Below are positions 39,958 to 49,599 of a DNA stretch of 64,000 nucleotides, in pieces. Positions within the stretch are counted from its first letter, which is position 1; each line of letters starts with the position of its first letter. The stretch covers positions 1-64,000 of the forward strand of contig JAYVMW010000001.1 of the NCBI GenBank assembly GCA_043758755.1. Reading direction: 5' to 3'. The position numbers were made by a program, and so were the translations under genes. The DNA comes from Solimicrobium sp043758755 (lineage in GTDB: Bacteria; Pseudomonadota; Gammaproteobacteria; Burkholderiales; Burkholderiaceae_D). The notes below the pieces were generated by a model that saw only the letters and a list, made by a program, of their open reading frames with translations, was not told the origin of the DNA and searched no databases.

Positions 39958-41415
39958 TTAAATAGTCGGTGTCTGTGTATGCCAGTCGGTGGCCAGCTGG
40001 TATTGATGCGCCAAGCCGAGCAGTCTGGCTTCACTGAAATAATTGCCGATCAGTTGCAGGCCGACCGGGCGTTTGCCGTTCTTTTCGCCCTGACCAAAAC
40101 CGCAGGGCAGTGACATGCCGGGCAAGCCCGCCAGGCTGGTTGAGAGCGTGTAAATGTCGGCCAGATAATTGGCGACCGGATCGTCGGTTTTGTCGCCCAG
40201 ATCCCAGGCCACTGTCGGTGCCACCGGGCCCATAATGACGTCGCACTGTTTGAAGGCGGCCTGAAAATCTTCGGCGATCAGACGGCGGATTTTTTGCGCC
40301 TGCAGGTAATACGCATCGTAATAGCCGTGCGACAGCACATAGCTGCCGACCAGAATGCGGCGTTTGACTTCTTCGCCAAAACCTTCGGTGCGCGATTTTT
40401 TGTACATGTCGGTCAGGCCGTCATAATGCGCAGCTCGATGGCCGTAACGCACGCCGTCAAAGCGCGACAGATTCGACGATGCCTCAGCAGGTGCGATCAC
40501 GTAATACACCGGTATCGAAAGTTCGGTTTTTGGTAAAGAAATCTCGACCAGTGTTGCACCCAGTTCTTCAAATTTGGCCAGGGCAGTACGTACTGCCTGT
40601 TCGACATCGGCAGACAGGCCGGCTGCAAAATATTCCTTTGGCACACCGATGCGCAAACCTTTGACTGAGGTATTGAGTTCACGCTGAAAATCTTCGTCAG
40701 GACGTTGCAGACTGGTTGAATCGCGCTCGTCAAAACCGGCCATGCTGCCCAGCAGCAGCGCGCAGTCAGCAGCACTCTGCGCTATCGGGCCACCCTGATC
40801 CAGCGACGACGCGAAGGCAATCATGCCGTAGCGTGACACCCGCCCATACGTGGGTTTGATGCCGGTCACACCGCAAAAAGCGGCAGGCTGGCGGATCGAT
40901 CCGCCGGTGTCGGTGCCGGTTGCTGCCGGTGCCAGACGTGCGGCAATCGCAGCGGCAGATCCGCCGGAAGAACCGCCCGGCACGGCGCGTTGGTCCCACG
41001 GATTTTTGACCGGTCCGAAAAACGAGTTTTCATTGGCCGAACCCATGGCAAATTCATCGCAGTTCAGTTTGCCCAGCGTGACCATACCAACCCGGTTGAA
41101 TCGTTCCACCACGGTGGCATTAAATGGACTGGTGTAATTGGCCAGCATTTTGGAGCCGGCAGTAGAACGCCAGCCACGCGTTACAAAAATGTCTTTGTGC
41201 GCAATCGGAATGCCGGTCAGCGCGTGGGCGCCGCTTTGGGCCAGCATCTGGTCAGCAGACTTTGCCTGAGCCAGTGTCAGGCTTTCATCGACATGGGCAA
41301 ACGCATTCAGATCGGAAGCGGCGATACGCTGCAAATAATGCTGCGCGAGTTCGACAGCGGAAATCTGCCTGCCGTGCAACAGCGCCGACAATTCAGTTAA
41401 TGTCTTGGTATGCAT
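39958..41415 (-). CDS. gatA: Asp/Glu-tRNA amidotransferase subunit A
   Basis: A 485-aa amidase-signature enzyme that releases ammonia from glutamine for GatB. The Ser-cisSer-Lys triad is visible: Lys in PIAHKDIF, the Ser of the loop PGGSSGGSAAA and the nucleophilic Ser in GTDTGGSIRQPAAFCG. Length is typical. It sits between gatC and gatB, with 21 nt to gatC. Confidence 0.97.
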   Translation of the reverse strand: MHTKTLTELSALLHGRQISAVELAQHYLQRIAASDLNAFAHVDESLTLAQAKSADQMLAQSGAHALTGIPIAHKDIFVTRGWRSTAGSKMLANYTSPFNATVVERFNRVGMVTLGKLNCDEFAMGSANENSFFGPVKNPWDQRAVPGGSSGGSAAAIAARLAPAATGTDTGGSIRQPAAFCGVTGIKPTYGRVSRYGMIAFASSLDQGGPIAQSAADCALLLGSMAGFDERDSTSLQRPDEDFQRELNTSVKGLRIGVPKEYFAAGLSADVEQAVRTALAKFEELGATLVEISLPKTELSIPVYYVIAPAEASSNLSRFDGVRYGHRAAHYDGLTDMYKKSRTEGFGEEVKRRILVGSYVLSHGYYDAYYLQAQKIRRLIAEDFQAAFKQCDVIMGPVAPTVAWDLGDKTDDPVANYLADIYTLSTSLAGLPGMSLPCGFGQGEKNGKRPVGLQLIGNYFSEARLLGLAHQYQLATDWHTQTPTI

Positions 41416-41436
41416 AGGGTTTTTCAGGAGCAGGAT

Positions 41437-41739
41437 TTATTCAATGACCTTGGGCACCAGATACAGGTAGTCCTGAGTCGCCGGGGCGCATTGCTGATAC
41501 TCGGCGCGGTGGTCGGTTTCGGTGACGACATCGTCGCGCAGTCGCAGCGCCAGCTGATCCACCACCAGCGCAAACGGATGGCTGAGCGGTTCAACACCTG
41601 TGGTGTCAATGGCCTGCATTTTTTCGACCAGCGCAAAAATGCCGTTCAGTTGTTCCAGTGTTTTGCCGGTCTGTTCCGGCGATAGTTCCAGATGCGCCAA
41701 ATGCGCAATACGGGTCACATCGGTTTGATTGAGAGACAT
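41437..41739 (-). CDS. gatC: Asp/Glu-tRNA amidotransferase subunit C
   Basis: A 100-aa structural subunit that bridges GatA and GatB. The start giving MSLNQTDVTRIAHLAHLEL is the family norm; an upstream in-frame extension lacks support. It is the first gene of the gatCAB operon, which is transcribed divergently from mreB. Confidence 0.94.
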   Translation of the reverse strand: MSLNQTDVTRIAHLAHLELSPEQTGKTLEQLNGIFALVEKMQAIDTTGVEPLSHPFALVVDQLALRLRDDVVTETDHRAEYQQCAPATQDYLYLVPKVIE

Positions 41740-42108
41740 AATTTTGGACGGCGTGTTGCCGTGATTAGCCTGGTTGGTTCCTTGCATTGACAACGTCAGT
41801 TTCAGGCACTGATTTGAATTCAGAATCAGCATCGGAAAATTTGATTTGAAAGGAATAAATGGTTAAAAAGACAAATATAAAAATGGCACAGTGAAAATGC
41901 AGTTGTTATTGAACGTAACTGAACCAAATTTACGCAAATTATAAGGTAGAATGCCGGCTTAATGTCCGAGATATGTTGGGCGGCTATCGTTTCAGCGCTC
42001 CGGACCGTAATCGCAATGGCAAAACAGGCGCACGATTATTATTCATCTGCCAAGCTTTATACCCCATTTTCTTATTATTAAAAGCGTGGTTCAACGCACA
42101 GGAATAAC
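41740..42108. promoter_or_regulatory. Divergent intergenic region, gatCAB versus mreB
   Basis: A 369-nt gap that must hold the promoters of both operons. An AT-rich zone around 41905-41952 (with TATAAG at 41940-41945 and TAGAAT at 41947-41952) is the best candidate for an mreB-directed promoter, but no well-spaced -35 box was found. This leaves a 5 prime UTR of about 150 nt before mreB. No gene or strong hairpin is seen. Confidence 0.4.
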
Positions 42109-43152
42109 ATGTTTGGTTTTTTTCGCAGCTACTTTTCAAATGACCTGGCAATTGATCTAGGTACCGCAAATACTCTCATTTACGTTCGTGGCCAAGGCAT
42201 CGTGCTCGATGAACCTTCGGTAGTGGCGATCCGTCAGGAAGGCGGACCGAACGGTAAAAAAACCATCCAGGCAGTCGGCAAGGAAGCCAAGCAGATGCTG
42301 GGCAAGGTACCTGGCAATATCGAAGCAATCCGGCCGATGAAAGATGGCGTTATCGCCGATTTCACAGTCACCGAGCAGATGTTGAAGCAGTTTATCCGCA
42401 TGGTGCACGACACCAAATTCTTCAAACCTTCTCCGCGCATCATCATCTGCGTGCCCTGCGGTTCTACCCAGGTGGAGCGTCGCGCCATCCGCGAATCCGC
42501 GCTCGGCGCGGGTGCATCCCAGGTTTATCTCATTGAAGAGCCGATGGCAGCTGCTATCGGTGCCGGACTGCCGGTGTCGGAAGCGACCGGTTCGATGGTG
42601 GTGGATATCGGTGGCGGTACCACCGAAGTCGGCATCATTTCCCTGGGCGGCATGGTCTACAAAGGTTCGATCCGCGTTGGTGGCGACAAGTTTGATGAAG
42701 CCATTGTGAATTACATCCGCCGCAACTACGGCATGCTGATCGGTGAGCAGACTGCGGAAGCCATTAAAAAAACCATCGGTTCGGCTTTCCCTGGTTCGGA
42801 AGTGCGCGAAATGGAAGTCAAAGGACGCAATCTGTCTGAAGGCATTCCGCGTTCCTTTACCATTTCCAGCAATGAAATTCTGGAAGCGCTGACCGATCCG
42901 CTCAATAACATTGTGTCAGCCGTGAAGAACGCGCTGGAACAGACACCGCCGGAATTGGGCGCCGACATCGCTGAAAAAGGCATGATGCTAACCGGTGGTG
43001 GTGCGCTGCTGCGTGATCTGGATCGCCTGCTGATGGAAGAAACGGGACTGCCGGTGATTGTGGCTGAAGATCCGCTGACCTGCGTGGTGCGCGGCTCCGG
43101 CATGGCACTGGACCGGATTGAAAAACTGGGATCGATGTTCTCGTACGAGTAG
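42109..43152 (+). CDS. mreB: Rod-shape determining protein MreB
   Basis: A 347-aa bacterial actin that positions the elongasome for lateral wall synthesis. An amphipathic N terminus (MFGFFRSYFSNDL) allows membrane binding. The ATP-binding motifs are DLGTANTLIYV (phosphate 1), DIGGGTTEVGIIS (phosphate 2) and the adenosine-loop LTGGGALLRDLD. RBS AGGA lies nine bases upstream. It leads the mreBCD-mrdAB-rlpA operon. Confidence 0.98.
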   Translation: MFGFFRSYFSNDLAIDLGTANTLIYVRGQGIVLDEPSVVAIRQEGGPNGKKTIQAVGKEAKQMLGKVPGNIEAIRPMKDGVIADFTVTEQMLKQFIRMVHDTKFFKPSPRIIICVPCGSTQVERRAIRESALGAGASQVYLIEEPMAAAIGAGLPVSEATGSMVVDIGGGTTEVGIISLGGMVYKGSIRVGGDKFDEAIVNYIRRNYGMLIGEQTAEAIKKTIGSAFPGSEVREMEVKGRNLSEGIPRSFTISSNEILEALTDPLNNIVSAVKNALEQTPPELGADIAEKGMMLTGGGALLRDLDRLLMEETGLPVIVAEDPLTCVVRGSGMALDRIEKLGSMFSYE

Positions 43153-43162
43153 CAGTGAGTCG

Positions 43163-43305
43163 TGGTGTAATACGTTTTGCTATAACGAGCGTGCGCTGGC
43201 AGGCGCACCGTTCCGCAGGCCAGGTGCATGCACCTGGAAAGCCCTGCTGCACCACCCTGCGAAATACAGATTATGCAGGGTGTAATAGCGCAGCGTATTA
43301 CACCA
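43163..43305. repeat. REP-like palindromic element between mreB and mreC
   Basis: The gap is flanked by a perfect 12-bp inverted repeat (43163-43174 and 43294-43305). The right end is itself a hairpin: GGTGTAATA (43279-43287), loop GCGCAGCG, TATTACACC (43296-43304). Inside are an 18-bp perfect palindrome (43220-43237), an 8-bp stem (43253-43260/43275-43282) and a 6-bp stem (43191-43196/43203-43208). The GGTGTAATAGCGCAGCGTAT pattern resembles the family of dispersed hairpin elements with an AGCGCAGCG core found in many proteobacterial genomes. Confidence 0.7.
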
Positions 43306-43340
43306 TCTCTAAAACCTGGATCGATAAAAACCAGAGACAA

Positions 43341-44306
43341 ATGGAATACAGCCCACCACCGCTATTCAAACAAGGTGCATCAGCGCGCGTTAAAGTGGTC
43401 TTCTTTTCCTTTATTGCCATCATGTTGCTGGTGATTGACGCGCGTTTGCAGTCACTGCAACTGGTGCGTCAGGTAGTCGGCTCTGCCCTGTATCCCCTGC
43501 AAATGCTGGCAGTCATGCCGCGCGACATGGTGCGCAATACCGGCGAGTACTTCACCCGGGTCAGCACACTGGAAAATGAAAACGCCGTCCTCAAACGAAT
43601 CCAGCTGGAACAGTCACTGTCCACACAGCAGGATGCCCAGCTAAAAAACGAAAATGCCCAGTTGCGCAAACTGCTGGCAACCAGTGAAACGGTGCCGGTG
43701 AAATCGTTGCTGGCCGAAATTCTGTACGATGCGCGCGACAATTTTACGCGCCGGATCATTCTGAACCGCGGTTTGAAACATGGTGTGGCACTCGGTCAGC
43801 CGGTCATCGATAATCAGGGCGTGGTTGGGCAGATAACCCGTGTGTTTCCGCTGACCGCTGAAGTAACACTGCTGACTGACAAGGATCAGGCCATACCGGT
43901 GCAGGTGCAGCGCAACGGGTTGCGCAGTGTCGTGTATGGCAAGGGGCAGGTCGGCAATCTGGAATTGCGCGTGCCCAGCAACGCCGATATCAAGCCCGGA
44001 GATATTCTGGTTACCTCGGGCATCGACGGTATCTATCCGGCGGGTCTGATGGTGGCGCGCGCCACCCAGATCGACAATAATGCCAGCACCACCTTTGAAC
44101 GTATTGCCTGTCTGCCGATCGCCGGTTTGGACCGGTATAAGGACGTGCTGATACTGATGGTCGACACCCACATTGAAGCACGACCGGATGATGAAGATGC
44201 CAAACCCAGAAAAATAATCCGCCGGGTTACCCGCGACAGCGTTGAGCCAACCGGTAAAGCCAGGGACGAAGCCAAAGCCGCGGAACAGCAAAAGGCCCAG
44301 CCATGA
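43341..44306 (+). CDS. mreC: Rod-shape determining protein MreC
   Basis: A 321-aa periplasmic scaffold of the elongasome with one N-terminal membrane segment (about residues 20-40), a coiled coil (about 70-110, STLENENAVLKRIQLE) and the two-barrel MreC domain, followed by a charged tail (about residue 290 on). The start giving MEYSPPPLFKQG was chosen; an upstream extension would run through the palindromic element. Its stop overlaps mreD (ATGA). Confidence 0.94.
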   Translation: MEYSPPPLFKQGASARVKVVFFSFIAIMLLVIDARLQSLQLVRQVVGSALYPLQMLAVMPRDMVRNTGEYFTRVSTLENENAVLKRIQLEQSLSTQQDAQLKNENAQLRKLLATSETVPVKSLLAEILYDARDNFTRRIILNRGLKHGVALGQPVIDNQGVVGQITRVFPLTAEVTLLTDKDQAIPVQVQRNGLRSVVYGKGQVGNLELRVPSNADIKPGDILVTSGIDGIYPAGLMVARATQIDNNASTTFERIACLPIAGLDRYKDVLILMVDTHIEARPDDEDAKPRKIIRRVTRDSVEPTGKARDEAKAAEQQKAQP

Positions 44307-44815
44307 ACCAGCCACATTACATTTTATTGCCGGTCAGCCCGGTGTTCATCGCATTCAGTCTGCTGCTGGCGTTTCTGTTCAATTTTTTGCCGTGGGGCTC
44401 AAACAGCGGTGTGCCGGATCTGGTGGCGCTGACCCTGGTATTTTGGAGCATCCACCAGCCGCGCAAGGTCGGTATTGGCGTGGCGTTTGTGATGGGTTTA
44501 TTGATGGATGTGCACACCGCAACCCTGCTCGGAGAAAATGCGCTGGCGTATACGCTGCTGTCGTATTTCGCCATCACCATCCACAGGCGCGTGCTGTGGT
44601 TCACACCCCTGAATCAGACCCTGCATGTATTTCCCCTGTTTTTATTTTCGCAGATAATCCGGGCCGTGGTGCAGTTGGTGGTGAACGACAAATTTCCCGG
44701 CTGGCTGTTTTTTGCTGAAAGCGTCGTGACTGCGGCATTGTGGCCAGTGGCAACCCGGCTGCTGCTTGCCCCGCAGAGAAGGGCAGTGGACCGCGATGAT
44801 ACCCGTCCCATTTAA
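44303..44815 (+). CDS. mreD: Rod-shape determining protein MreD
   Basis: A 170-aa inner-membrane protein with about five or six hydrophobic segments, including NFLPWGSNSGVPDLVALTLVFW typical of MreD when read in two parts (NFLPWG and PDLVAL). It partners MreC and the PBP2-RodA pair. It overlaps mreC by four bases and is followed 14 nt later by mrdA. Confidence 0.93.
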   Translation: MNQPHYILLPVSPVFIAFSLLLAFLFNFLPWGSNSGVPDLVALTLVFWSIHQPRKVGIGVAFVMGLLMDVHTATLLGENALAYTLLSYFAITIHRRVLWFTPLNQTLHVFPLFLFSQIIRAVVQLVVNDKFPGWLFFAESVVTAALWPVATRLLLAPQRRAVDRDDTRPI

Positions 44816-44829
44816 ACTGCGCGCAGTGT

Positions 44830-46839
44830 ATGACTGAATTTAAAAACACCGAACGCGAACTGTATTTTTTCCGGATACGGCTGTTCGCCATTGCCGGTTT
44901 TATTCTGGTGTGTTTTACCGCGCTTTTCGCTCGCTTCGTCTGGTTGCAGATCGTCAAGCACGAAGTGTATGCCACTCAGGCCGAGGACAATCGTATCTCG
45001 ATTGTTCCGGTGGCGCCGAACCGCGGACTGATTCTGGACCGCAACGGTGTGGTATTGGCGCGCAATTTTTCTGCCTACACGCTCGAAATCACCCCTTCCA
45101 AAATCAATCAGGATCTGGATGTCGTCATCGACGAGCTGGCACAACTGATTGACATTCAGCCCAAGCATCGCAAGCGCTTCAAAAAGCTCATGGAAGATTC
45201 CAAGAGTTTTGAAAGTCTGCCGATCCGCACGCGCTTGACCGATGAAGAAGTGGCGCGGTTTACTGTGCAGCATTTCCGGTTTCCCGGCGTGGAAATTCAG
45301 GCCCGTCTGTTCCGTCAGTATCCGCTCGGTGAAACCGCGTCGCACGTGATCGGTTATATCGGACGCATCAGCGCGTCAGACGCCAAACTGCTCGACGAAT
45401 CTGAATCCGATTCCGACAATTACTACGGCACCGATTACATCGGCAAGGAAGGTCTGGAAAAAAGTTATGAGCGTGTGCTGCATGGCACGACCGGCAGTGA
45501 AGAAGTGGAAGTCTCGGCCGGTGGCCGTGCCGTGCGTACGCTGTCGCATTCACCTGCGACCTCCGGCAGCAATTTGATCCTTTCGATTGATATCGAACTG
45601 CAGAAAATTGTTGAAGAAGCGTTCGGGGACAAGCGCGGCGCATTTGTGGCCATCGATCCGGAGACCGGCGATGTGCTGGCCTTTGTCTCCAAACCGACTT
45701 ACGATCCGAACCTGTTTGTAGAGGGTATCGATCAGGTCAATTGGGAAAGTCTGAACAATTCGATCGACAAACCCCTGATCAACCGCGCCCTGACCAGTAC
45801 CTACCCGCCTGGTTCAACCTACAAGCCTTTCATGGCGCTGGCGGCGCTGGAACTGGGCAAACGCACCACCAGTTATACGCTGTCCGACCCCGGATTTTTT
45901 ACCCTCGGTGGCCACGTTTTTCATGATGACATCGCCGGCGGGCACGGCATGGTCGACATGTACCGCTCGATCGTCAAGTCCTGCGATACCTATTATTTCA
46001 TGTTGGCCAATGATCTGGGTGTGGATGCAATCCACGATTTTATGAAGCCGTTCGGATTCGGTTCCGTAACTGGCATCGATCTGGAACATGAACGCACCGG
46101 CATTTTACCTTCCACGGACTGGAAACGCAGTTATTACAAAAAAGCGGCACAGCAGAAATGGTATGCCGGTGAAACCATTTCGCTCGGTATTGGACAGGGT
46201 TACAACAGCTTCACACCGCTGCAACTGGCGCACGCAGTGGCAACGTTGGCCAACAATGGGGTGGTCATGAAACCGCATCTGGTCAAACTGATCGAAGATC
46301 CGCAGACCCATAAACACACGCTGACTGTGCCAAGTGAAAGTTATCGCATTGCGCTGAAACAGGAAAATATCGATTTCATCAAACACGCCATGGCCGGTGT
46401 TCCAAAAGAAGGTACAAGTGCGCCGGTGTTTATCAATGCCGGTTATGAATCGGCCGGCAAGACCGGCACGGCGCAGGTGATCGGCATTAAAAAGGGTGAA
46501 AAATACAATGCCAACAATGTCGCCATGCGCTTTCGTGACCACGCCCTGTACACCGCGTTTGCGCCGGTGGAGCGGCCCAGAATTGCGATTGCCATGATTG
46601 TAGAAAATGGCGGATTCGGTGCAGCCGGTGCGGCACCTATAGCCAAGCTGGCGCTCGACTATTTCCTGCTCGGCAAACACCCGGATGACAAGTCGCGTGA
46701 ATTAATCAAGAGTATGGAAAGTACCCCGCTGGAACGGGTCGATACGAACCTGATGCAGTCCGAATCTGAAGTCAAGGCCGAAGCCGAATCGGAAGGCGGG
46801 CCACCGCCCGGCGCTGCCACTCCACCTTCCAAAGAATAA
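44830..46839 (+). CDS. mrdA: Penicillin-binding protein 2
   Basis: A 669-aa peptidoglycan transpeptidase for cell elongation. One N-terminal membrane anchor (about 20-42), a dimerisation domain, and the transpeptidase domain with S329-T-Y-K (STYK) in PGSTYKP, SCD as the second motif, and K544-T-G in AGKTGTAQ. The positions match E. coli PBP2 almost exactly. The C-terminal tail is Pro/Glu-rich. The partner rodA follows after nine bases. Confidence 0.97.
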   Translation: MTEFKNTERELYFFRIRLFAIAGFILVCFTALFARFVWLQIVKHEVYATQAEDNRISIVPVAPNRGLILDRNGVVLARNFSAYTLEITPSKINQDLDVVIDELAQLIDIQPKHRKRFKKLMEDSKSFESLPIRTRLTDEEVARFTVQHFRFPGVEIQARLFRQYPLGETASHVIGYIGRISASDAKLLDESESDSDNYYGTDYIGKEGLEKSYERVLHGTTGSEEVEVSAGGRAVRTLSHSPATSGSNLILSIDIELQKIVEEAFGDKRGAFVAIDPETGDVLAFVSKPTYDPNLFVEGIDQVNWESLNNSIDKPLINRALTSTYPPGSTYKPFMALAALELGKRTTSYTLSDPGFFTLGGHVFHDDIAGGHGMVDMYRSIVKSCDTYYFMLANDLGVDAIHDFMKPFGFGSVTGIDLEHERTGILPSTDWKRSYYKKAAQQKWYAGETISLGIGQGYNSFTPLQLAHAVATLANNGVVMKPHLVKLIEDPQTHKHTLTVPSESYRIALKQENIDFIKHAMAGVPKEGTSAPVFINAGYESAGKTGTAQVIGIKKGEKYNANNVAMRFRDHALYTAFAPVERPRIAIAMIVENGGFGAAGAAPIAKLALDYFLLGKHPDDKSRELIKSMESTPLERVDTNLMQSESEVKAEAESEGGPPPGAATPPSKE

Positions 46840-46848
46840 CGGCGAACC

Positions 46849-47955
46849 ATGCGCAGACACCACTCACCCTGGCAATCCATTAAACCGTACCTGATGGTGT
46901 TTGACGGACCGCTGGCCATCATCATTTTTCTGATCATGTCGGTGGGGATCGTCACGCTGTATTCGGCCGGGATCGATTTTCCGGGCCGGGTCGAAGATCA
47001 GCTGCGCAATATTGTGGTGGCGTTTATCGTGATGTGGATCGCTGCCAATGTGCCGCCGCAAACGCTTATGCGCTTTGCCGTGCCGCTGTACACCGTTGGC
47101 GTGAGTCTGTTGATTGCGGTGGCGTTGTTCGGCATCGTCAAAAAGGGCGGCCGACGCTGGATCAATATCGGCTTTGTGGTGCAACCCTCAGAAATCATGA
47201 AGATCGCCATGCCGCTGATGCTGGCCTGGTATTTTCAGAAGAAGGAAGGCACGATAGGCTGGAAAGAGTTTTTGGTCGCCGCCGTGCTGCTGGTCATACC
47301 GATAGCACTGATCGTGAAGCAGCCGGATCTCGGTACTGCGATTCTGGTACTTGCCGCCGGGTTCGCCGTCATTTTTCTGGCCGGCCTGTCGTGGCGCATC
47401 ATTGTCGGTGTGCTGGCGTTCAGCGTGGCCTGTATGCCGGTGGTATGGAATCATTTGCATGAATACCAGCGTGAGCGGATTTTCATGCTGATTGATCCGA
47501 CCACCGATCCGTTGGGTAAGGGCTTTCATATCATTCAGTCGACGATTGCAGTCGGGTCTGGCGGTATCACCGGCAAGGGCTGGTTAAAAGGGACACAGGC
47601 GCATCTGGAATTTATTCCGGAACGCACCACAGATTTTATTTTTGCGGTATTCGCCGAAGAGTTCGGACTGATCGGCTGCTGCATACTGCTGGCTCTGTAC
47701 CTGCTGCTATTTACGCGTGGGCTCATGATTGCGGCCAATGCGCCGACTTTTTTCACGCGGTTGCTGGCTGGCGCCATAACGACCATCTTTTTCACTTACG
47801 CGTTTGTGAATATGGGTATGGTGAGCGGCATCCTGCCGGTGGTTGGGGTACCCTTGCCGATGCTCAGTTATGGCGGCACTGCGTTGGTCACGCTGGGTTT
47901 TGGCGTGGGCATTCTGATGAGTATTCAGCGGCACCGCAAGCTGGTGCAGAGTTAG
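46849..47955 (+). CDS. mrdB: Rod-shape determining protein RodA (glycosyltransferase)
   Basis: A 368-aa SEDS-family polytopic membrane enzyme that polymerises lipid II together with PBP2. SEDS hallmarks are present: RRWINIGFVVQPSEIMKIAMPL, KQPDLGTA with the catalytic-region Asp, and GMVSGILPVVGVPLPMLSYGGT. Ten hydrophobic segments are expected. rlpA follows after four bases. Confidence 0.97.
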   Translation: MRRHHSPWQSIKPYLMVFDGPLAIIIFLIMSVGIVTLYSAGIDFPGRVEDQLRNIVVAFIVMWIAANVPPQTLMRFAVPLYTVGVSLLIAVALFGIVKKGGRRWINIGFVVQPSEIMKIAMPLMLAWYFQKKEGTIGWKEFLVAAVLLVIPIALIVKQPDLGTAILVLAAGFAVIFLAGLSWRIIVGVLAFSVACMPVVWNHLHEYQRERIFMLIDPTTDPLGKGFHIIQSTIAVGSGGITGKGWLKGTQAHLEFIPERTTDFIFAVFAEEFGLIGCCILLALYLLLFTRGLMIAANAPTFFTRLLAGAITTIFFTYAFVNMGMVSGILPVVGVPLPMLSYGGTALVTLGFGVGILMSIQRHRKLVQS

Positions 47956-47959
47956 TCTG

Positions 47960-49087
47960 ATGAAATCAATCAAGCATCAGCTCGGATTATTGTTGCTGGC
48001 TCTTGTTGTGCTGTTGCTGGCAGCATGCGGCAGTGCGCCGCAAAAACCACCGTCCTCAAGGCCTGTCCCAGCCAGCAGTGCTGCCGCTGCTCAGGCCGGA
48101 CAGCCTGCACCCAGTATGCCAAAGGCCGGTTCCGGTCGTGGTGGGTATTACAAGGATGACGGGCCTGGCGACAACCCGCCTGACGGTCTGGAACTGACCC
48201 TGGATGCGGAACCGAAGGTGGAGCCGTATTCGGTCTCAGGCAACAAACCGTATGTGGTATTCGGAAAAACGTATACACCCTTGCTGGCTGACGTACCGTT
48301 TTCCCAGCGCGGCATCGGCAGCTGGTATGGTAAAAAATTCCATGGTCAAAAAACTTCGTCGGGCGAACTGTACGATATGTACAAAATGACTGCGGCGCAT
48401 CCTACCCTGCCGATTCCCTCGTATGCGCGCATTACCAATCTCTCAAATGGAAAACAGGTCATCGTCAAGATCAATGACCGTGGTCCGTTTCACAGCAGCA
48501 GGATTGTCGATCTGTCGTATACCGCAGCATTGAAACTGGACTATCTGGGCAAGGGCAGCAGTGAGTTACTGCTTGAACGTCTGCTGCCGGCAGACATTGA
48601 AAAAATGGCGGAAAACAAAAAGAATAAACTGGCTCCCGTGCTGGCCAGCGCAGCTGCACCTGCCACACCATCGGCCGTGGTGGAAACCATGCCGGTCGCC
48701 ACCGCGACGGCGGCAGTGCTGACACCGCTGGCAGCAACGGTGGTAACAAAACCAGACAACGCCGGTCTGGAAGCGCTGCTGGCCAGTCAGTCGGGCAGCG
48801 AGGCAAAACCCGATGCCATCACCGTCACGCCACCTGTGACGGCTGCGCCCAATCCGGCCAGCGGTTTCTATCTGCAGTTTGGTGCTTTCGGTTTGCGTTC
48901 CAATGCAGAAGCCACCTTTGCTCATTTGCAAAGCAAACTGGCGCAGCTTCCCGCCTTTGAAATTGTGCAGCAGGGCACCCTGTATCGACTGTTCAGCGGG
49001 CCGTTTGCCAGTCGCGACGCTGCACTTGCGGCCATTGAGCTCGCGCTCAACAGTGGACTGCCTAAACCCATTATTGTGCAGAGGTGA
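47960..49087 (+). CDS. rlpA: Septal ring lytic transglycosylase RlpA-like lipoprotein
   Basis: A 375-aa lipoprotein. The signal peptide ends in LLAAC with the lipidated Cys at about residue 22. The double-psi beta-barrel domain (QRGIGSWYGKKFHGQKTSSGE, then VKINDRGPFHSSRIVDLSYTAA) has the RlpA catalytic Asp region, a Pro/Ala/Thr-rich linker follows, and a C-terminal SPOR domain (about residues 295-375) binds denuded glycan. It ends the mre-mrd operon. Confidence 0.93.
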   Translation: MKSIKHQLGLLLLALVVLLLAACGSAPQKPPSSRPVPASSAAAAQAGQPAPSMPKAGSGRGGYYKDDGPGDNPPDGLELTLDAEPKVEPYSVSGNKPYVVFGKTYTPLLADVPFSQRGIGSWYGKKFHGQKTSSGELYDMYKMTAAHPTLPIPSYARITNLSNGKQVIVKINDRGPFHSSRIVDLSYTAALKLDYLGKGSSELLLERLLPADIEKMAENKKNKLAPVLASAAAPATPSAVVETMPVATATAAVLTPLAATVVTKPDNAGLEALLASQSGSEAKPDAITVTPPVTAAPNPASGFYLQFGAFGLRSNAEATFAHLQSKLAQLPAFEIVQQGTLYRLFSGPFASRDAALAAIELALNSGLPKPIIVQR

Positions 49088-49092
49088 ATGTC

Positions 49093-49599
49093 ATGTCGGA
49101 AATCGTGATCAGAAACGCCCAGCAGCATGACTTTGCCAGCATCGTGCAGCTCAATCAAATTGAGGTGCAACATACCAGCAGCATGGATATCGAACGTTTG
49201 CGGCACCTCGACCTGCTGGCAGCATACCATCGGGTGGCGCTGGTCGATGGCCAGTTTGCCGGCTTCATGTTTGCCATGCGTGACGGTACGAACTACGTCA
49301 ACAATAACTTCAACTGGTTTGCCGAACGCCTGAACAATTTTTTATACATAGACCGCATTGTGGTGGGAGCCCAGTTCGCCGGACGCAAAATTGGCAGCGC
49401 ACTGTATCAGGATCTGATTCACTTTGCCCGGCAGCTCGACATCGAACACATCGTCTGTGAATACAACGTGGAGCCAGCCAATTTACCTTCGCAGGCCTTT
49501 CACGATAAATGGGGATTTCAGGAAATGGGCAGTCAGTGGCTGAATGAAAAAACCAAACGCGTATCGTTGCAGGTGCTTACTCTCCCACTGCCAGTCTGA
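49093..49599 (+). CDS. GNAT family N-acetyltransferase
   Basis: A 168-aa acetyltransferase. The acetyl-CoA motif is in DRIVVGAQFAGRKIGSALYQDL at about residues 85-105 (Q/RxxGxG/A type, here QFAGRKIGS), preceded by VALVDGQFAGFM. The ATG eight bases after GAGG is preferred to a GTG at 49084 that overlaps the rlpA stop. Its 3 prime end overlaps the convergent antiporter gene by 23 bases. Substrate unknown. Confidence 0.85.
   Translation: MSEIVIRNAQQHDFASIVQLNQIEVQHTSSMDIERLRHLDLLAAYHRVALVDGQFAGFMFAMRDGTNYVNNNFNWFAERLNNFLYIDRIVVGAQFAGRKIGSALYQDLIHFARQLDIEHIVCEYNVEPANLPSQAFHDKWGFQEMGSQWLNEKTKRVSLQVLTLPLPV

Noticed and set aside
43163..43305. Complete insertion sequence or MITE between mreB and mreC
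   Set aside because: No transposase frame and no target-site duplication could be seen; a REP-like hairpin element fits better.
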